Source of the DNA: an uncultured Porphyromonadaceae bacterium | Lineage (GTDB): Bacteria; Bacteroidota; Bacteroidia; Bacteroidales; Muribaculaceae | Direction: 5' to 3' | Assembly: GCA_900555715.1 (NCBI GenBank) | Contig: USMC01000005.1 | Coordinates: 1 to 64,000, forward strand | DNA: 64,000 nt | Shown here: one piece after another, positions 1 to 7,441 of the stretch | Numbering within the stretch: position 1 is the first letter of the stretch | How the letters are laid out: each line of letters begins with the position of its first letter | The notes under the pieces: generated by a model | Told to the model about the DNA's origin: nothing | What the model saw: the letters and a program-made list of their open reading frames with translations, nothing else | Databases searched by the model: none | Program-made: the position numbers and the translations under genes

Positions 1-174
1 TACGAAGGAGAAGGCAGTCAGGAAAAACGCTCATGCTTGTCGTATATCCACTCCCCGGCAAGGGGAACCGGTATTCCGATAAGGCGTGGGAGTGGACTGT
101 TTATTCGTTGCAAGGCGTTTGGCGATGCCTCTTTTAAGATAGACATGACATCATTCCACGCCTATTTTTGTTAA
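1..174 (+). other. Unassigned 5' edge, possible end of a truncated ORF
   Basis: The first reading frame stays open from base 1 to a TAA at 172-174 (57 codons), so it could be the last part of a gene that begins before the window. The translation is rich in Arg, Ser and Gly and I recognise no family in it. The probable -7 promoter box of the next gene falls inside it (163-170). Another + frame is open to about 143 and the minus strand carries a 42-codon ORF, so none of the three is compelling. I treat the stretch as probably non-coding. Confidence 0.25.
163..170 (+). promoter_or_regulatory. -7 promoter box (TATTTTTG)
   Basis: It matches the Bacteroidetes primary-sigma -7 consensus TAnnTTTG and lies 51 nt before the ATG at 222. 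I see no convincing -33 TTTG at the expected spacing. Confidence 0.45.
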
Positions 175-221
175 ATAACGTAAACGTCAATTCGGGAATG
201 GATGCGACACCAATCAAAGCT

Positions 222-1082
222 ATGAAAAAGCTTAATCTACTTTTTTCTGTTCTTCTGTACCTCTCGGCAAGTGCCGTAAAAGCCGAAATCACCCCCAATC
301 CCGTTTTCCCCGAGCCGCAATACGGCTATAAGCCTGAGATGGCAATGTCAGTCGACAATGACGGACAGGCAGTTTTTCAGCCTGCTGTTTATGAACAAAA
401 AGGCAACGACATTGAAGTGACAGTTTTTGGAAATAAATTTGCTGTTGAAAAGCAGTTTACGCTAAAAAATGTATTGAAATCAGGATATGAAGCCTGCTAC
501 TGCGATGACCTGTATCTTGAGACTGGAGACATGTTTGACATAGTTGCTACTCGCAACTTCTTCGTTAAGAACGATAAGTGGTGCATAGTTGTAGTAAACA
601 AAAAGGATAATTCCGATGACGATATCGCTACTGTCTTCGACGAGGACGGCAATGAACTTGGAGATGTTTCTTTCGTGCGCACGCGAGGTATGAGTAATAT
701 TGTACTTGACGGTATTTATAAAGGCACTCCGTATTTACTTGAGTGCTATGAAAACAAAGTGGGCGGAGATGACTATTTCCAGCTCTATACCTTTAACGGT
801 ACTAACAGCATTCAGGCAGTGAAAGCAGCATCGTTTAATGCCGCCTATCCCAATCCGCTGCCTGCCGGGCAGACATTTACCGTCGATTTCGCCGAGCCGG
901 CCGACGACGCCACATTCTTCTGCGTCATCGACATGAACGGACGCCAGGTATATCGCAGAAAGCTTGCACCGGGTCAGACTACATATAAGCTGACAGGCTC
1001 ACGCTTCGGCCGCGGCAACTACGTATACACCGTAGTCTACGGCGACGGACATGCCGCAAGCGGCAAGCTCATAGCCGAGTAA
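222..1082 (+). CDS. Secreted protein with C-terminal T9SS-like sorting domain
   Basis: This 286-residue protein starts at the ATG at 222, because the residues that follow form a clear Sec signal peptide (MKKLNLLFSVLLYLSASAVKA) whereas the longer frame from 168 puts 18 polar residues in front of it. The middle (about residues 25-200) matches nothing I know; it alternates short hydrophobic and acidic stretches typical of a beta-rich domain. The last 80 residues begin with a YPNP motif and contain the pattern of a Por/T9SS type A sorting domain (VIDMNGRQVYRRKL, then GNYVYTVVYGDG and a basic end). In this family that tail directs export across the outer membrane and is removed. It is a single-gene unit ending at a shared terminator. 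The cargo function is unknown. Confidence 0.8.
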   Translation: MKKLNLLFSVLLYLSASAVKAEITPNPVFPEPQYGYKPEMAMSVDNDGQAVFQPAVYEQKGNDIEVTVFGNKFAVEKQFTLKNVLKSGYEACYCDDLYLETGDMFDIVATRNFFVKNDKWCIVVVNKKDNSDDDIATVFDEDGNELGDVSFVRTRGMSNIVLDGIYKGTPYLLECYENKVGGDDYFQLYTFNGTNSIQAVKAASFNAAYPNPLPAGQTFTVDFAEPADDATFFCVIDMNGRQVYRRKLAPGQTTYKLTGSRFGRGNYVYTVVYGDGHAASGKLIAE

Positions 1083-1104
1083 CCATAAGATTTAAACGAA
1101 ACAA

Positions 1105-1136
1105 AAAGATGCCTCGCGAACAAGCGGGGCATCTTT
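1105..1136. terminator. Bidirectional hairpin terminator
   Basis: Near-perfect 13-bp stem (AAAGATGCCTCGC against GCGGGGCATCTTT) with a 6-nt loop, lying between two convergent genes. T-rich tracts follow it on both strands, so it can end both the secreted-protein transcript and the doc transcript. Confidence 0.8.
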
Positions 1137-1137
1137 G

Positions 1138-1608
1138 TTATTCGTCTATGTCTGTCTGCTGATTGTCGATGGCATGAATGATTTCGAGTTTAAGTTCCTC
1201 GGAATAGTCCTCGTTTGCCATATAACAAGTGATTATGCGCTGAAGCAGGTATTTGTCGATGCGTCCGGCGGCGACATGGTAGATGATTGCTTCCATACAC
1301 TGCATGAAGTTATAAGCGTGCCAATAGTAGCCGTTATGGACGAGGAACCAGACGCCAATGGTCAATGCCACCCGTTTGTTGGAATCCTCAAAATAATGAC
1401 CGGTACATAAACCGAATACAAGATAGGTCAGTTTATCAACGTATGTAGGATAGTACAGGTCATTCTGCACGAAGTCAAGCACCTTTCGTATGCCACCTTC
1501 GTCTTTCACGCCCTGCAGACCGCCACCGCTGGCGGCGACGGTCTTACGATAGACCTCTAACGCACCATCGTAGTCGATATACTTCAGCTCCTCACTCATC
1601 ATCGTCAT
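1138..1608 (-). CDS. Doc/Fic-family toxin-like protein
   Basis: About 156 residues. It carries the Fic-family active-site signature HYFEDSNKR (about residues 71-79 from this start), matching HxFx(D/E)xN(K/G)R. A Lys in place of the second Gly is typical of the Doc branch, whose known members phosphorylate EF-Tu instead of AMPylating targets. The N-terminal ELKYIDYDGALEVYRKTV segment matches the Doc N-terminus. Three in-frame ATGs (1608, 1602, 1599) lie inside the last codons of the upstream gene, so the start is uncertain by a few residues; the frame from 1650 is too long an overlap. The overlap implies translational coupling with the RhuM-like gene. There is no small Phd-type antitoxin gene next to it. 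Inference: toxin of a toxin-antitoxin pair in which the large DNA-binding partner is the antitoxin or regulator. Confidence 0.8.
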   Translation of the reverse strand: MTMMSEELKYIDYDGALEVYRKTVAASGGGLQGVKDEGGIRKVLDFVQNDLYYPTYVDKLTYLVFGLCTGHYFEDSNKRVALTIGVWFLVHNGYYWHAYNFMQCMEAIIYHVAAGRIDKYLLQRIITCYMANEDYSEELKLEIIHAIDNQQTDIDE

Positions 1609-2614
1609 CGGCTTGCTTAAGGCGTTTGAGGACCTCACGATTGGCTTCAAGAATATTATCGAAGTCTATTGAAGCATCGCCTATGAACTTATCGAATTCA
1701 TCGGGGGTGACTGCGCGAAGGTATTCGGCGAGATTACCATGCCAGGCATCACGGAACGCGACATCACGCGATGCCATCTTGGACCTTGCATCGTTGATAA
1801 ACGGTTCCATCATCGGGGCTGCCGCCAATTCGTCAATGATTGCTTTTACCTCCTCGATAGTGAGCTGCTTGTTTCCGTTCTCGGAATAACGTTTCTCAAT
1901 CTGATAAGCCACGCCGTTCTCAAATGAGGATATACAAAGCAACACTTCTGCATAAAGCGTGTGACGCACATTCTCTTCGTTCTGCAAACGAAGGACAATA
2001 CGATATTCCTTTGCGTTTTCCCGAAAAACTGCTTTATATATCAGATCGGTTATCTGCTCGTACTTGTATGTCGGAATGCCGTCGACATACTTGCCTACGG
2101 CTTGAGTGAAGTTCTTGCGGTAGTTCTCGCTATTTATTGCTGTAGGAAGATAGTCACGGTCCCGCCAGTTGATATACTTGGTACCACCACCGGCACGTCC
2201 ATTTATTGTGGCAATGACAATATCAAGTATTCGTGTGCGGAGCTGCTTGGCTCTTTCACTCTCTGTGAGAAGCATCCCTAAATTAAGAAATGCGCGGAAT
2301 GTAAAGAAAGATATAATTGTGGTTTTGGTAGGGACATTTATGTCACTACCAATTTGCATCTTAATATCTTTCAGTTCTTTACCTTGACTTAAAAAATATC
2401 CATTAGCACGAAGTTCGTCACCATAATCTCGTATATAACGTTTAATTGTACGTTCATCAACGCCATAGAAATCTGCCACCATCTTTGGAGTGAATAGTAG
2501 TTCATCATAATAGTGCAGACCGTTGACATCCAAGTTTTCTTGGATGGTCTGGAGAGCATAACGGTTATTCAATACGTTCTGCCGTTCGATATTTGATAAT
2601 GTCAAGTCGTTCAT
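1592..2614 (-). CDS. RhuM-like DNA-binding protein, probable partner of Doc
   Basis: 340 residues. The N-terminal part (about residues 35-135) resembles the RhuM/virulence-protein family: a helix-turn-helix-like segment at 41-64 (FTPKMVADFYGVDERTIKRY) and then a FTFRAFLNLGMLL stretch. The middle and C-terminal region (about 150-340) is helical and ends in an acidic DDDDE tail that overlaps the start of doc. Proteins of this family are often encoded beside Fic/Doc genes in Bacteroidota, but their biochemical role is poorly defined. A -7 box ends exactly 4 nt before the ATG, so the mRNA may be leaderless. The fixed order and overlap suggest that it restrains the Doc protein or represses the operon; nothing in the sequence proves either. 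Confidence 0.7.
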   Translation of the reverse strand: MNDLTLSNIERQNVLNNRYALQTIQENLDVNGLHYYDELLFTPKMVADFYGVDERTIKRYIRDYGDELRANGYFLSQGKELKDIKMQIGSDINVPTKTTIISFFTFRAFLNLGMLLTESERAKQLRTRILDIVIATINGRAGGGTKYINWRDRDYLPTAINSENYRKNFTQAVGKYVDGIPTYKYEQITDLIYKAVFRENAKEYRIVLRLQNEENVRHTLYAEVLLCISSFENGVAYQIEKRYSENGNKQLTIEEVKAIIDELAAAPMMEPFINDARSKMASRDVAFRDAWHGNLAEYLRAVTPDEFDKFIGDASIDFDNILEANREVLKRLKQADDDDE

Positions 2615-2618
2615 ATTA

Positions 2619-2626
2619 CAAAGTTA
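2619..2626 (-). promoter_or_regulatory. -7 promoter box (TAACTTTG) of the rhuM-doc operon
   Basis: Perfect TAnnTTTG match on the minus strand with only 4 nt (TAAT) before the ATG at 2614. In Bacteroides transcription begins about 4-6 nt after this box, so the transcript would start at or next to the start codon. Confidence 0.65.
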
Positions 2627-2649
2627 ACACTTTTATTTAAATAGCTTAT

Positions 2650-2685
2650 AAAAAATAAGTTTGCAGTGTGTTCCCTGCAAACTTA
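2650..2685 (-). terminator. Rho-independent terminator of the GT2-GH27 operon
   Basis: Perfect 11-bp stem TAAGTTTGCAG/CTGCAAACTTA with an 8-nt loop, followed on the minus strand by a run of T. It lies 28 nt after the GH27 stop codon. Confidence 0.85.
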
Positions 2686-2712
2686 CTTGTTTTCTATATG
2701 AACGCTTATTTT

Positions 2713-4326
2713 TTAGAACTTGGTCTTTGTCAGCGTGAAATTGTCGATGTCGGGGAGGGGAGTGCTGTTGTTGCCGAATTTGACGGTGTTGAAGCCTTTT
2801 TCGAGGTGCACGGGCACGGCGACGCTTGCTTTTCCGTCAGCGTCGACAGTCGCTTCGGCAGACTTTTTGCCGTTCACGTCCACCCACAGACGGCGGTCTT
2901 TGGAATCGACCACATTCACAGTGATGATATAGTCGCCGCCCTTGTCCGACCACACATTGTCCCAGCTGATATGGTTGTAGCGCGAGTCGCCCAGACCGGT
3001 GGCTTTCCAGCCGTTAGAGCATCGGCTGTCGGGCTGGTATCCTGCTTTGCTCGTGCCAAGGTCGTTGAAAAGCGGCATGTAGCCCCATTCGGCTTCGTAA
3101 CGCGCCGGTTCGAGGCGTTTCTGAGCATCCATGCGCAGTATCGTGGCGCTATGAGGCGCAAGCGTCATGCCGAAGCTGTCCTCGAAGGTGCCTGCATCCT
3201 TACGTTCGGTGAGGTTGCGTACTTTCACTTTTCCGCCGAGTTCAAGCTCAGCCAGAGGAATGGTGACGGTCTTCTCCTCATCCGTAGGGTTGTAGAACGC
3301 CACCGCGCGACGAAGCCCGTGAAGCTCTTCGAGGTCTTTTGCGAAAACGGCAGTGCCGTCGGCGTTGATGACGACAGGGTATGCCTGCCGACCGAGTCTG
3401 TCCTGATTGACGGCGATTAGCTCGGTATTACGCAGGATGTCGAGCGACGACTCGGCGAGCTTGTTCAGGTCGGCGCCTATGAGCAACGGCGACGACATGA
3501 TGCACCACATGCCGAAGTGCGCTTTCTCTTCCGTTTCGGTGAGTCCGTCACCGCCGATAGCGCTGTTGCCGTGAAGACCGATCACGAGCATGTCCATGTC
3601 GTTGTAGTGTCCGTCGCGGGCGTAGGCGGAAAGGTTCTGGTTTTTCTCCACTATCAGTTTTACTAACTCCCACTTGGCGCGTATGTCGGTGCTGATGCGC
3701 CACGATGCTGCGACGTTCTTTGCCCATGTTCCGGGGAATGCCCAGCGGCAGATATTGATCGATACCCCCGGCTTCACTTTCGCGACTGCCTCGGCTATGC
3801 GGGTGTACTGTTCTTTTTCGTCAAGGAGGAGTTCTTCGGCACCGCAGTAGTCTATTTTGATGAAATCGAAGTCCCAGTCGCCGAAATAGAGCTGTGCGTC
3901 CTGTTCCTCGTGTCCGTATATTCCGGCACCTTTGCCGATAGGATCGCCGCTCCACATCGAGCCGCAGGTGTTGTGTCCGGCGTCGGTGTAGCATCCCGCT
4001 TTGAGTCCGAGCGAATGGATATACTCGGGCACGTGTTTCATCCCGCGGGGGAAGCGGACAGGATTAGGCGTCATATTGCCGTCGGCATCGCGCCGTCCGA
4101 AATATCCGTCGTCGATGTTCACGTGATTGAAACCGGCGTCTTTAAGACCAAGCTCGACGAGACGGTCGGCCTGATTCATAATGATGCTGTCGGAAATGTT
4201 GACGGCGAAGCCGTTCCAGGAGCTCCAGCCCATCACCGGAGGCTTCACGGGCGCATCGCCCGGCGCGGCATAGGCGCAGACTGCCGCCGCGGCAAGAAGT
4301 GTTGTGATAGCGATTTTAGTTTTCAT
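2713..4326 (-). CDS. GH27 alpha-galactosidase, secreted
   Basis: 537 residues. The start at 4326 is chosen because it begins a signal peptide (MKTKIAITTLLAAAAVCAYA) and forms an ATGA overlap with the upstream gene; the longer frame is that gene's shadow. The (beta/alpha)8 domain (about 28-300) has GH27 landmarks: PPVMGWSSWNGF at the start, NIDDGYF, the nucleophile in FIKIDYCG (D159) and a likely acid/base in WRISTDI (D214). A beta-sandwich follows (about 305-400), then a C-terminal CBM35/CBM6-like module (about 405-537) with a YEAE..Y motif and a NIDNFTL-like ending. The family releases terminal alpha-galactose, or sometimes alpha-N-acetylgalactosamine or beta-L-arabinopyranose, from glycans. 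No SusC/D is adjacent, so the substrate is not given by context. The absence of a lipobox suggests a periplasmic or secreted enzyme. Confidence 0.93.
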   Translation of the reverse strand: MKTKIAITTLLAAAAVCAYAAPGDAPVKPPVMGWSSWNGFAVNISDSIIMNQADRLVELGLKDAGFNHVNIDDGYFGRRDADGNMTPNPVRFPRGMKHVPEYIHSLGLKAGCYTDAGHNTCGSMWSGDPIGKGAGIYGHEEQDAQLYFGDWDFDFIKIDYCGAEELLLDEKEQYTRIAEAVAKVKPGVSINICRWAFPGTWAKNVAASWRISTDIRAKWELVKLIVEKNQNLSAYARDGHYNDMDMLVIGLHGNSAIGGDGLTETEEKAHFGMWCIMSSPLLIGADLNKLAESSLDILRNTELIAVNQDRLGRQAYPVVINADGTAVFAKDLEELHGLRRAVAFYNPTDEEKTVTIPLAELELGGKVKVRNLTERKDAGTFEDSFGMTLAPHSATILRMDAQKRLEPARYEAEWGYMPLFNDLGTSKAGYQPDSRCSNGWKATGLGDSRYNHISWDNVWSDKGGDYIITVNVVDSKDRRLWVDVNGKKSAEATVDADGKASVAVPVHLEKGFNTVKFGNNSTPLPDIDNFTLTKTKF

Positions 4327-5111
4327 GGTTGAAGATATTGTGACATGCCGCATTCGGTACGGTACTGACCTTTGGCAAGCAGTTCGTTGCAGAGGCGGAA
4401 GTTTTCCTTGAACTGTTCTCCTGTGGCGTCGACAAGCTTGTGCCACAGATGGTATTCGATGGCGGCGAAGCGCAGATAGCGGTTGCGGAGACCCGACATG
4501 GCAAGGCGTCCTACGAGCTCGAGGTCTTCGTGACCGTAGCCTTCAAAGCGCTCGTCGTAACCGTTGATGCGGACGATATCGTCTTTCCAGAAAGCGAGAT
4601 TGCAGCCGCGGCAGCGCAGGGTGTTATAGAACAGCGGCGTCAGCGACGGACATCGCAGCGCGTTGAAAGGGCTGTCGGTGCTCACATGGAGGAAGCGCAG
4701 GCGCTCTATGTTGCCGTCGTCGGCGATTTTCGCGGAGTTTTTCTCCGATAGACGCACGCGGGAGCCCACGGAGAAGCATCCTTTGAGCGCGAAATGCTCG
4801 TGATCTTCAATGAAATGCCGGTCGCAGATGATGTCGCCGTCGATGCAGATGATGTAGTCGCCGGTGCTCTTGGCGAATGCCTTGTTGAGAATCTTTGTTT
4901 TTCGGAAGCCCTTGTCTTCTTGCCAGATGTGTACTATCGGACAGCTGAACAGCGGACGTATACGCTCGATAAGTTCGGCTGTCGCAGCCCGCGAGCCGTC
5001 GTCGGCGATTATTATCTCGTCAGGCATCCGCGTCTGGCGCATGACGGATTTAAGTGACAGTTCAAGATAACGCTCGTTGTTGTAGGTCGTTATAATAAGG
5101 CTTATTTTCAT
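4323..5111 (-). CDS. Glycosyltransferase family 2 with GT7-like C-terminus
   Basis: 262 residues from the ATG at 5111, where the canonical GT2 beginning MKISLIITTYNN starts; the 26 residues before it in the longer frame are not family-like. Nucleotide-sugar motifs are ADDGS (36-40) and the DxD-type DGD (91-93). A C-terminal galactosyltransferase-like motif GYDERFEGYGHEDLEL (184-199) supplies the second acidic cluster. There is no membrane segment, so it is a cytoplasmic or membrane-associated enzyme that probably extends a surface polysaccharide, LPS or glycolipid. Its stop overlaps the GH27 start by 4 bp. A biosynthetic transferase coupled with a secreted hydrolase is unusual, and a shared substrate cannot be inferred safely. 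Confidence 0.9.
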   Translation of the reverse strand: MKISLIITTYNNERYLELSLKSVMRQTRMPDEIIIADDGSRAATAELIERIRPLFSCPIVHIWQEDKGFRKTKILNKAFAKSTGDYIICIDGDIICDRHFIEDHEHFALKGCFSVGSRVRLSEKNSAKIADDGNIERLRFLHVSTDSPFNALRCPSLTPLFYNTLRCRGCNLAFWKDDIVRINGYDERFEGYGHEDLELVGRLAMSGLRNRYLRFAAIEYHLWHKLVDATGEQFKENFRLCNELLAKGQYRTECGMSQYLQP

Positions 5112-5145
5112 GTCGGGTAGTGTTTCTCGATGGTTTTTACAGGTG

Positions 5146-5153
5146 CAAAGATA
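5146..5153 (-). promoter_or_regulatory. -7 promoter box (TATCTTTG) of the GT2-GH27 operon
   Basis: Perfect TAnnTTTG on the minus strand, 34 nt before the GT2 start codon and downstream of the htpG terminator. Confidence 0.6.
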
Positions 5154-5187
5154 GGTATTTTTGCGGGAAGTCGGAGGGCGGGGCGGC

Positions 5188-5218
5188 AAAAAAACTCCGG
5201 AGCAGGAAGCCCCGGAGT
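5188..5218 (-). terminator. Rho-independent terminator of htpG
   Basis: Stem ACTCCGG/CCGGAGT with an 11-nt loop and a seven-T tract on the minus strand, 40 nt after the htpG stop. Confidence 0.85.
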
Positions 5219-5257
5219 AATATCGAAGAAATGATTGCTTAAATTATAATCACGCCC

Positions 5258-7291
5258 TTATTTGAGCAGGCTCAGCGAGCGGGCGATAAACTTCGAGAGG
5301 TCTTCGCCCTTGAGGAGTCCGTTGGCGAGGAGAGCCAGGTCGACCACCTGACCCGTGAGCTGTTCGCCGGCGGCGTATGCGTCGATGATGGCGTTCATCT
5401 TCTCGCGGGTGTCGGCGACGGTCTTTTCTGCGGCTGTCACTTTTGCCTTGTTCTCATCCGTCTGCTCGGCTTTGCGTGCCTCTTCGGCATCGGCGTTTGC
5501 TTTGTCGATAGTGTCTAAGAGAGGCCGGACGGTGTCGGCAAGCGCAGCGTCGGCTTTCGAGCGGATGTCGCCGATGATGGCGTTCTCGGTGTTAACTACA
5601 AGGTTGTAGCTGTCGGGGAGTTCGCCGTAGAAGTTCATGCCCGGCTGCATGGCTGCCATGTCCTTCATTCGGCGCATATATTCGTTCTGGGTCAGCACAA
5701 CGGGGTCGGCTGTCGGGGCGAGAGCCTCGAACTGGATGAGGAACGATGTCTTCTCGATCTTTCCGGTGCGGTCTTCGAACATACGTGTGAGGATGGCGCG
5801 GTCGAGAGGTGTGATGTCGGCGGCTTTGCGGTCGTCCTTGCGGATGAGGTTCTCGACCACGTCGCTGTCGACGCGCACGAGCGAGGTATTCTCTATCTTC
5901 TGTTCGAGAAGACCGACGAAGTGGTTGTCGAGCTGACCGTCGAGCAGCAGCACGTTGTAGCCTTTGTCGTTGGCGGCTTTGATGTAGTTGTACTGCGCCG
6001 TGGGGTCGGTGGCGTACAGGTAGACAACCCGTCCGTCCTTACCGGTCTGCTCGGCTTCGACGAGTTTGCGGTATTCCTCGGCTGAGAAATAATGACCCTC
6101 GGTGTCTTTGAAGAGGAGGAATTTCATTGCCGACTCGCAGAACTTCTCGTCGGTGAGCATTCCGTAGACGATGAAGATGCGGATGTCGTCCCATTTCTTT
6201 TCGAATTCGGTACGGTCGGCGCGGAAGAGTTCGTCAAGACGCGACGCCACTTTCTTGGTTATGTAGCTCGAAATCTTCTTGACGGCGCTGTCGGCCTGCA
6301 GATACGAGCGCGACACATTCAGCGGAATGTCCGGCGAGTCGATGACACCCTGGAGCAGCTGCATGAATTCCGGCACGACGCCCTCGACAGAATCGGTGAC
6401 GAACACCTGGTTGCAGTAGAGCTGGATGCGGTTGCGGTTGATGTCGAAATTATTCTTGATTTTCGGGAAGAAGAGTATGCCCGTCAGGTGGAAAGGATAG
6501 TCTACGTTGAGGTGTATCCAGAAGAGCGGCTCTTCCTGACCGGGGTAGAGCTCCTGATAGAAGTCGAGATAGTCCTGATCGGTCAGCTCCGAAGGCTTCT
6601 TCATCCATTTGGGCTCGGTGTTGTTGACGACGAGATCGCGGTCGGTGTCGACATACTTGCCGTCTTTCCACTCCTGTTCCTTGCCGGAGATGACAGGGAC
6701 AGGCAGGAAACGGCAGTACTTGCGCAGAAGCAGGTCGACGCGGTGCTGGTCGAGGAATTCGGCGCTGTCCTTGTCGATGTGTAGGATGATGTCGGTGCCG
6801 CGTTCTGTGCGCGAGCCTTCACCCATGCTGTAGACTGGCGAACCGTCGCATTCCCAGCGCACGGCTTTGGCGCCGTCCTTGTAGCTGAGCGATTCTATTG
6901 TCACCTTGTCAGCTACCATGAAGGCAGAGTAGAAACCCAGACCGAAGTGACCGATGATGTTCGCCGCCGTGTCCTTGTATTTGCTCAGGAACTCCTCAGC
7001 GCCGGAGAAGGCTATCTGGTTGATATACTTGTCTACGTCCTCGGCGTCCATGCCTATGCCGCGGTCGCTCACGGTGAGCGTGCCGGCTTCCTTGTCGATA
7101 GTCACACGGACATCAAGTGTGCCCAATTCGCCCTTGAAGTCGCCGAAATTGGCGAGAGCGCGCAGTTTCTGTGTCGCGTCGACGGCGTTGCTGACGAGTT
7201 CGCGTAGAAAAATCTCATGATCGCTGTAGAGGAATTTTTTTATCACCGGGAAGATGTTCTCGGTGGTTACTCCGATGGTTCCTTGTTTCAT
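5258..7291 (-). CDS. htpG: Molecular chaperone HtpG (Hsp90)
   Basis: 677 residues, starting at MKQGTIGVTTENIFPVIKKFLYSDHEIFLRE-type sequence (ATG at 7291); the 20 residues before it in the longer frame are not conserved. GHKL ATPase motifs are all present: RELVSNAVDA (adenine/Mg site), VSDRGIGMDAEDV and GHFGLGFYSAFMVAD. The middle domain follows with LNVDYPFHLTGILFFP and LNVSRSYLQAD (client and ATP-gamma-phosphate contacts), then the C-terminal dimerisation domain. A charged, Ala/Glu-rich segment near residues 590-620 (ADAEEARKAEQTDENKAKVTAAEKTV) looks like a coiled-coil insertion, as seen in Bacteroidetes HtpG. It is a cytosolic, ATP-dependent folding factor. It stands alone between its own promoter region and a terminator. 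Confidence 0.98.
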   Translation of the reverse strand: MKQGTIGVTTENIFPVIKKFLYSDHEIFLRELVSNAVDATQKLRALANFGDFKGELGTLDVRVTIDKEAGTLTVSDRGIGMDAEDVDKYINQIAFSGAEEFLSKYKDTAANIIGHFGLGFYSAFMVADKVTIESLSYKDGAKAVRWECDGSPVYSMGEGSRTERGTDIILHIDKDSAEFLDQHRVDLLLRKYCRFLPVPVISGKEQEWKDGKYVDTDRDLVVNNTEPKWMKKPSELTDQDYLDFYQELYPGQEEPLFWIHLNVDYPFHLTGILFFPKIKNNFDINRNRIQLYCNQVFVTDSVEGVVPEFMQLLQGVIDSPDIPLNVSRSYLQADSAVKKISSYITKKVASRLDELFRADRTEFEKKWDDIRIFIVYGMLTDEKFCESAMKFLLFKDTEGHYFSAEEYRKLVEAEQTGKDGRVVYLYATDPTAQYNYIKAANDKGYNVLLLDGQLDNHFVGLLEQKIENTSLVRVDSDVVENLIRKDDRKAADITPLDRAILTRMFEDRTGKIEKTSFLIQFEALAPTADPVVLTQNEYMRRMKDMAAMQPGMNFYGELPDSYNLVVNTENAIIGDIRSKADAALADTVRPLLDTIDKANADAEEARKAEQTDENKAKVTAAEKTVADTREKMNAIIDAYAAGEQLTGQVVDLALLANGLLKGEDLSKFIARSLSLLK

Positions 7292-7354
7292 ATCTTTTGG
7301 TTTTATATTAGTCTGAAGTCGATAAGTGAAAATCACTACTTGTAATAACAATCA

Positions 7355-7370
7355 GGCAAATAAAATGCCA
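7355..7370 (-). promoter_or_regulatory. Candidate htpG promoter (sigma54-like, or imperfect -7)
   Basis: On the minus strand TGGCATTTTATTTGCC has GG and GC separated by exactly 10 nt, the spacing of a sigma54 -24/-12 promoter. The predicted start would leave an untranslated leader of about 50 nt. The same bases also fit an ordinary Bacteroides promoter with one mismatch: TTTG, 20 nt, TTTATTTG. The sequence cannot separate the two. Confidence 0.35.
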
Positions 7371-7441
7371 CAAACAGAATCTGCCAAAATGTCATTTTTA
7401 ACAAGGATTTAGCTTCACATACATGCTTCAGGAACGATGAG

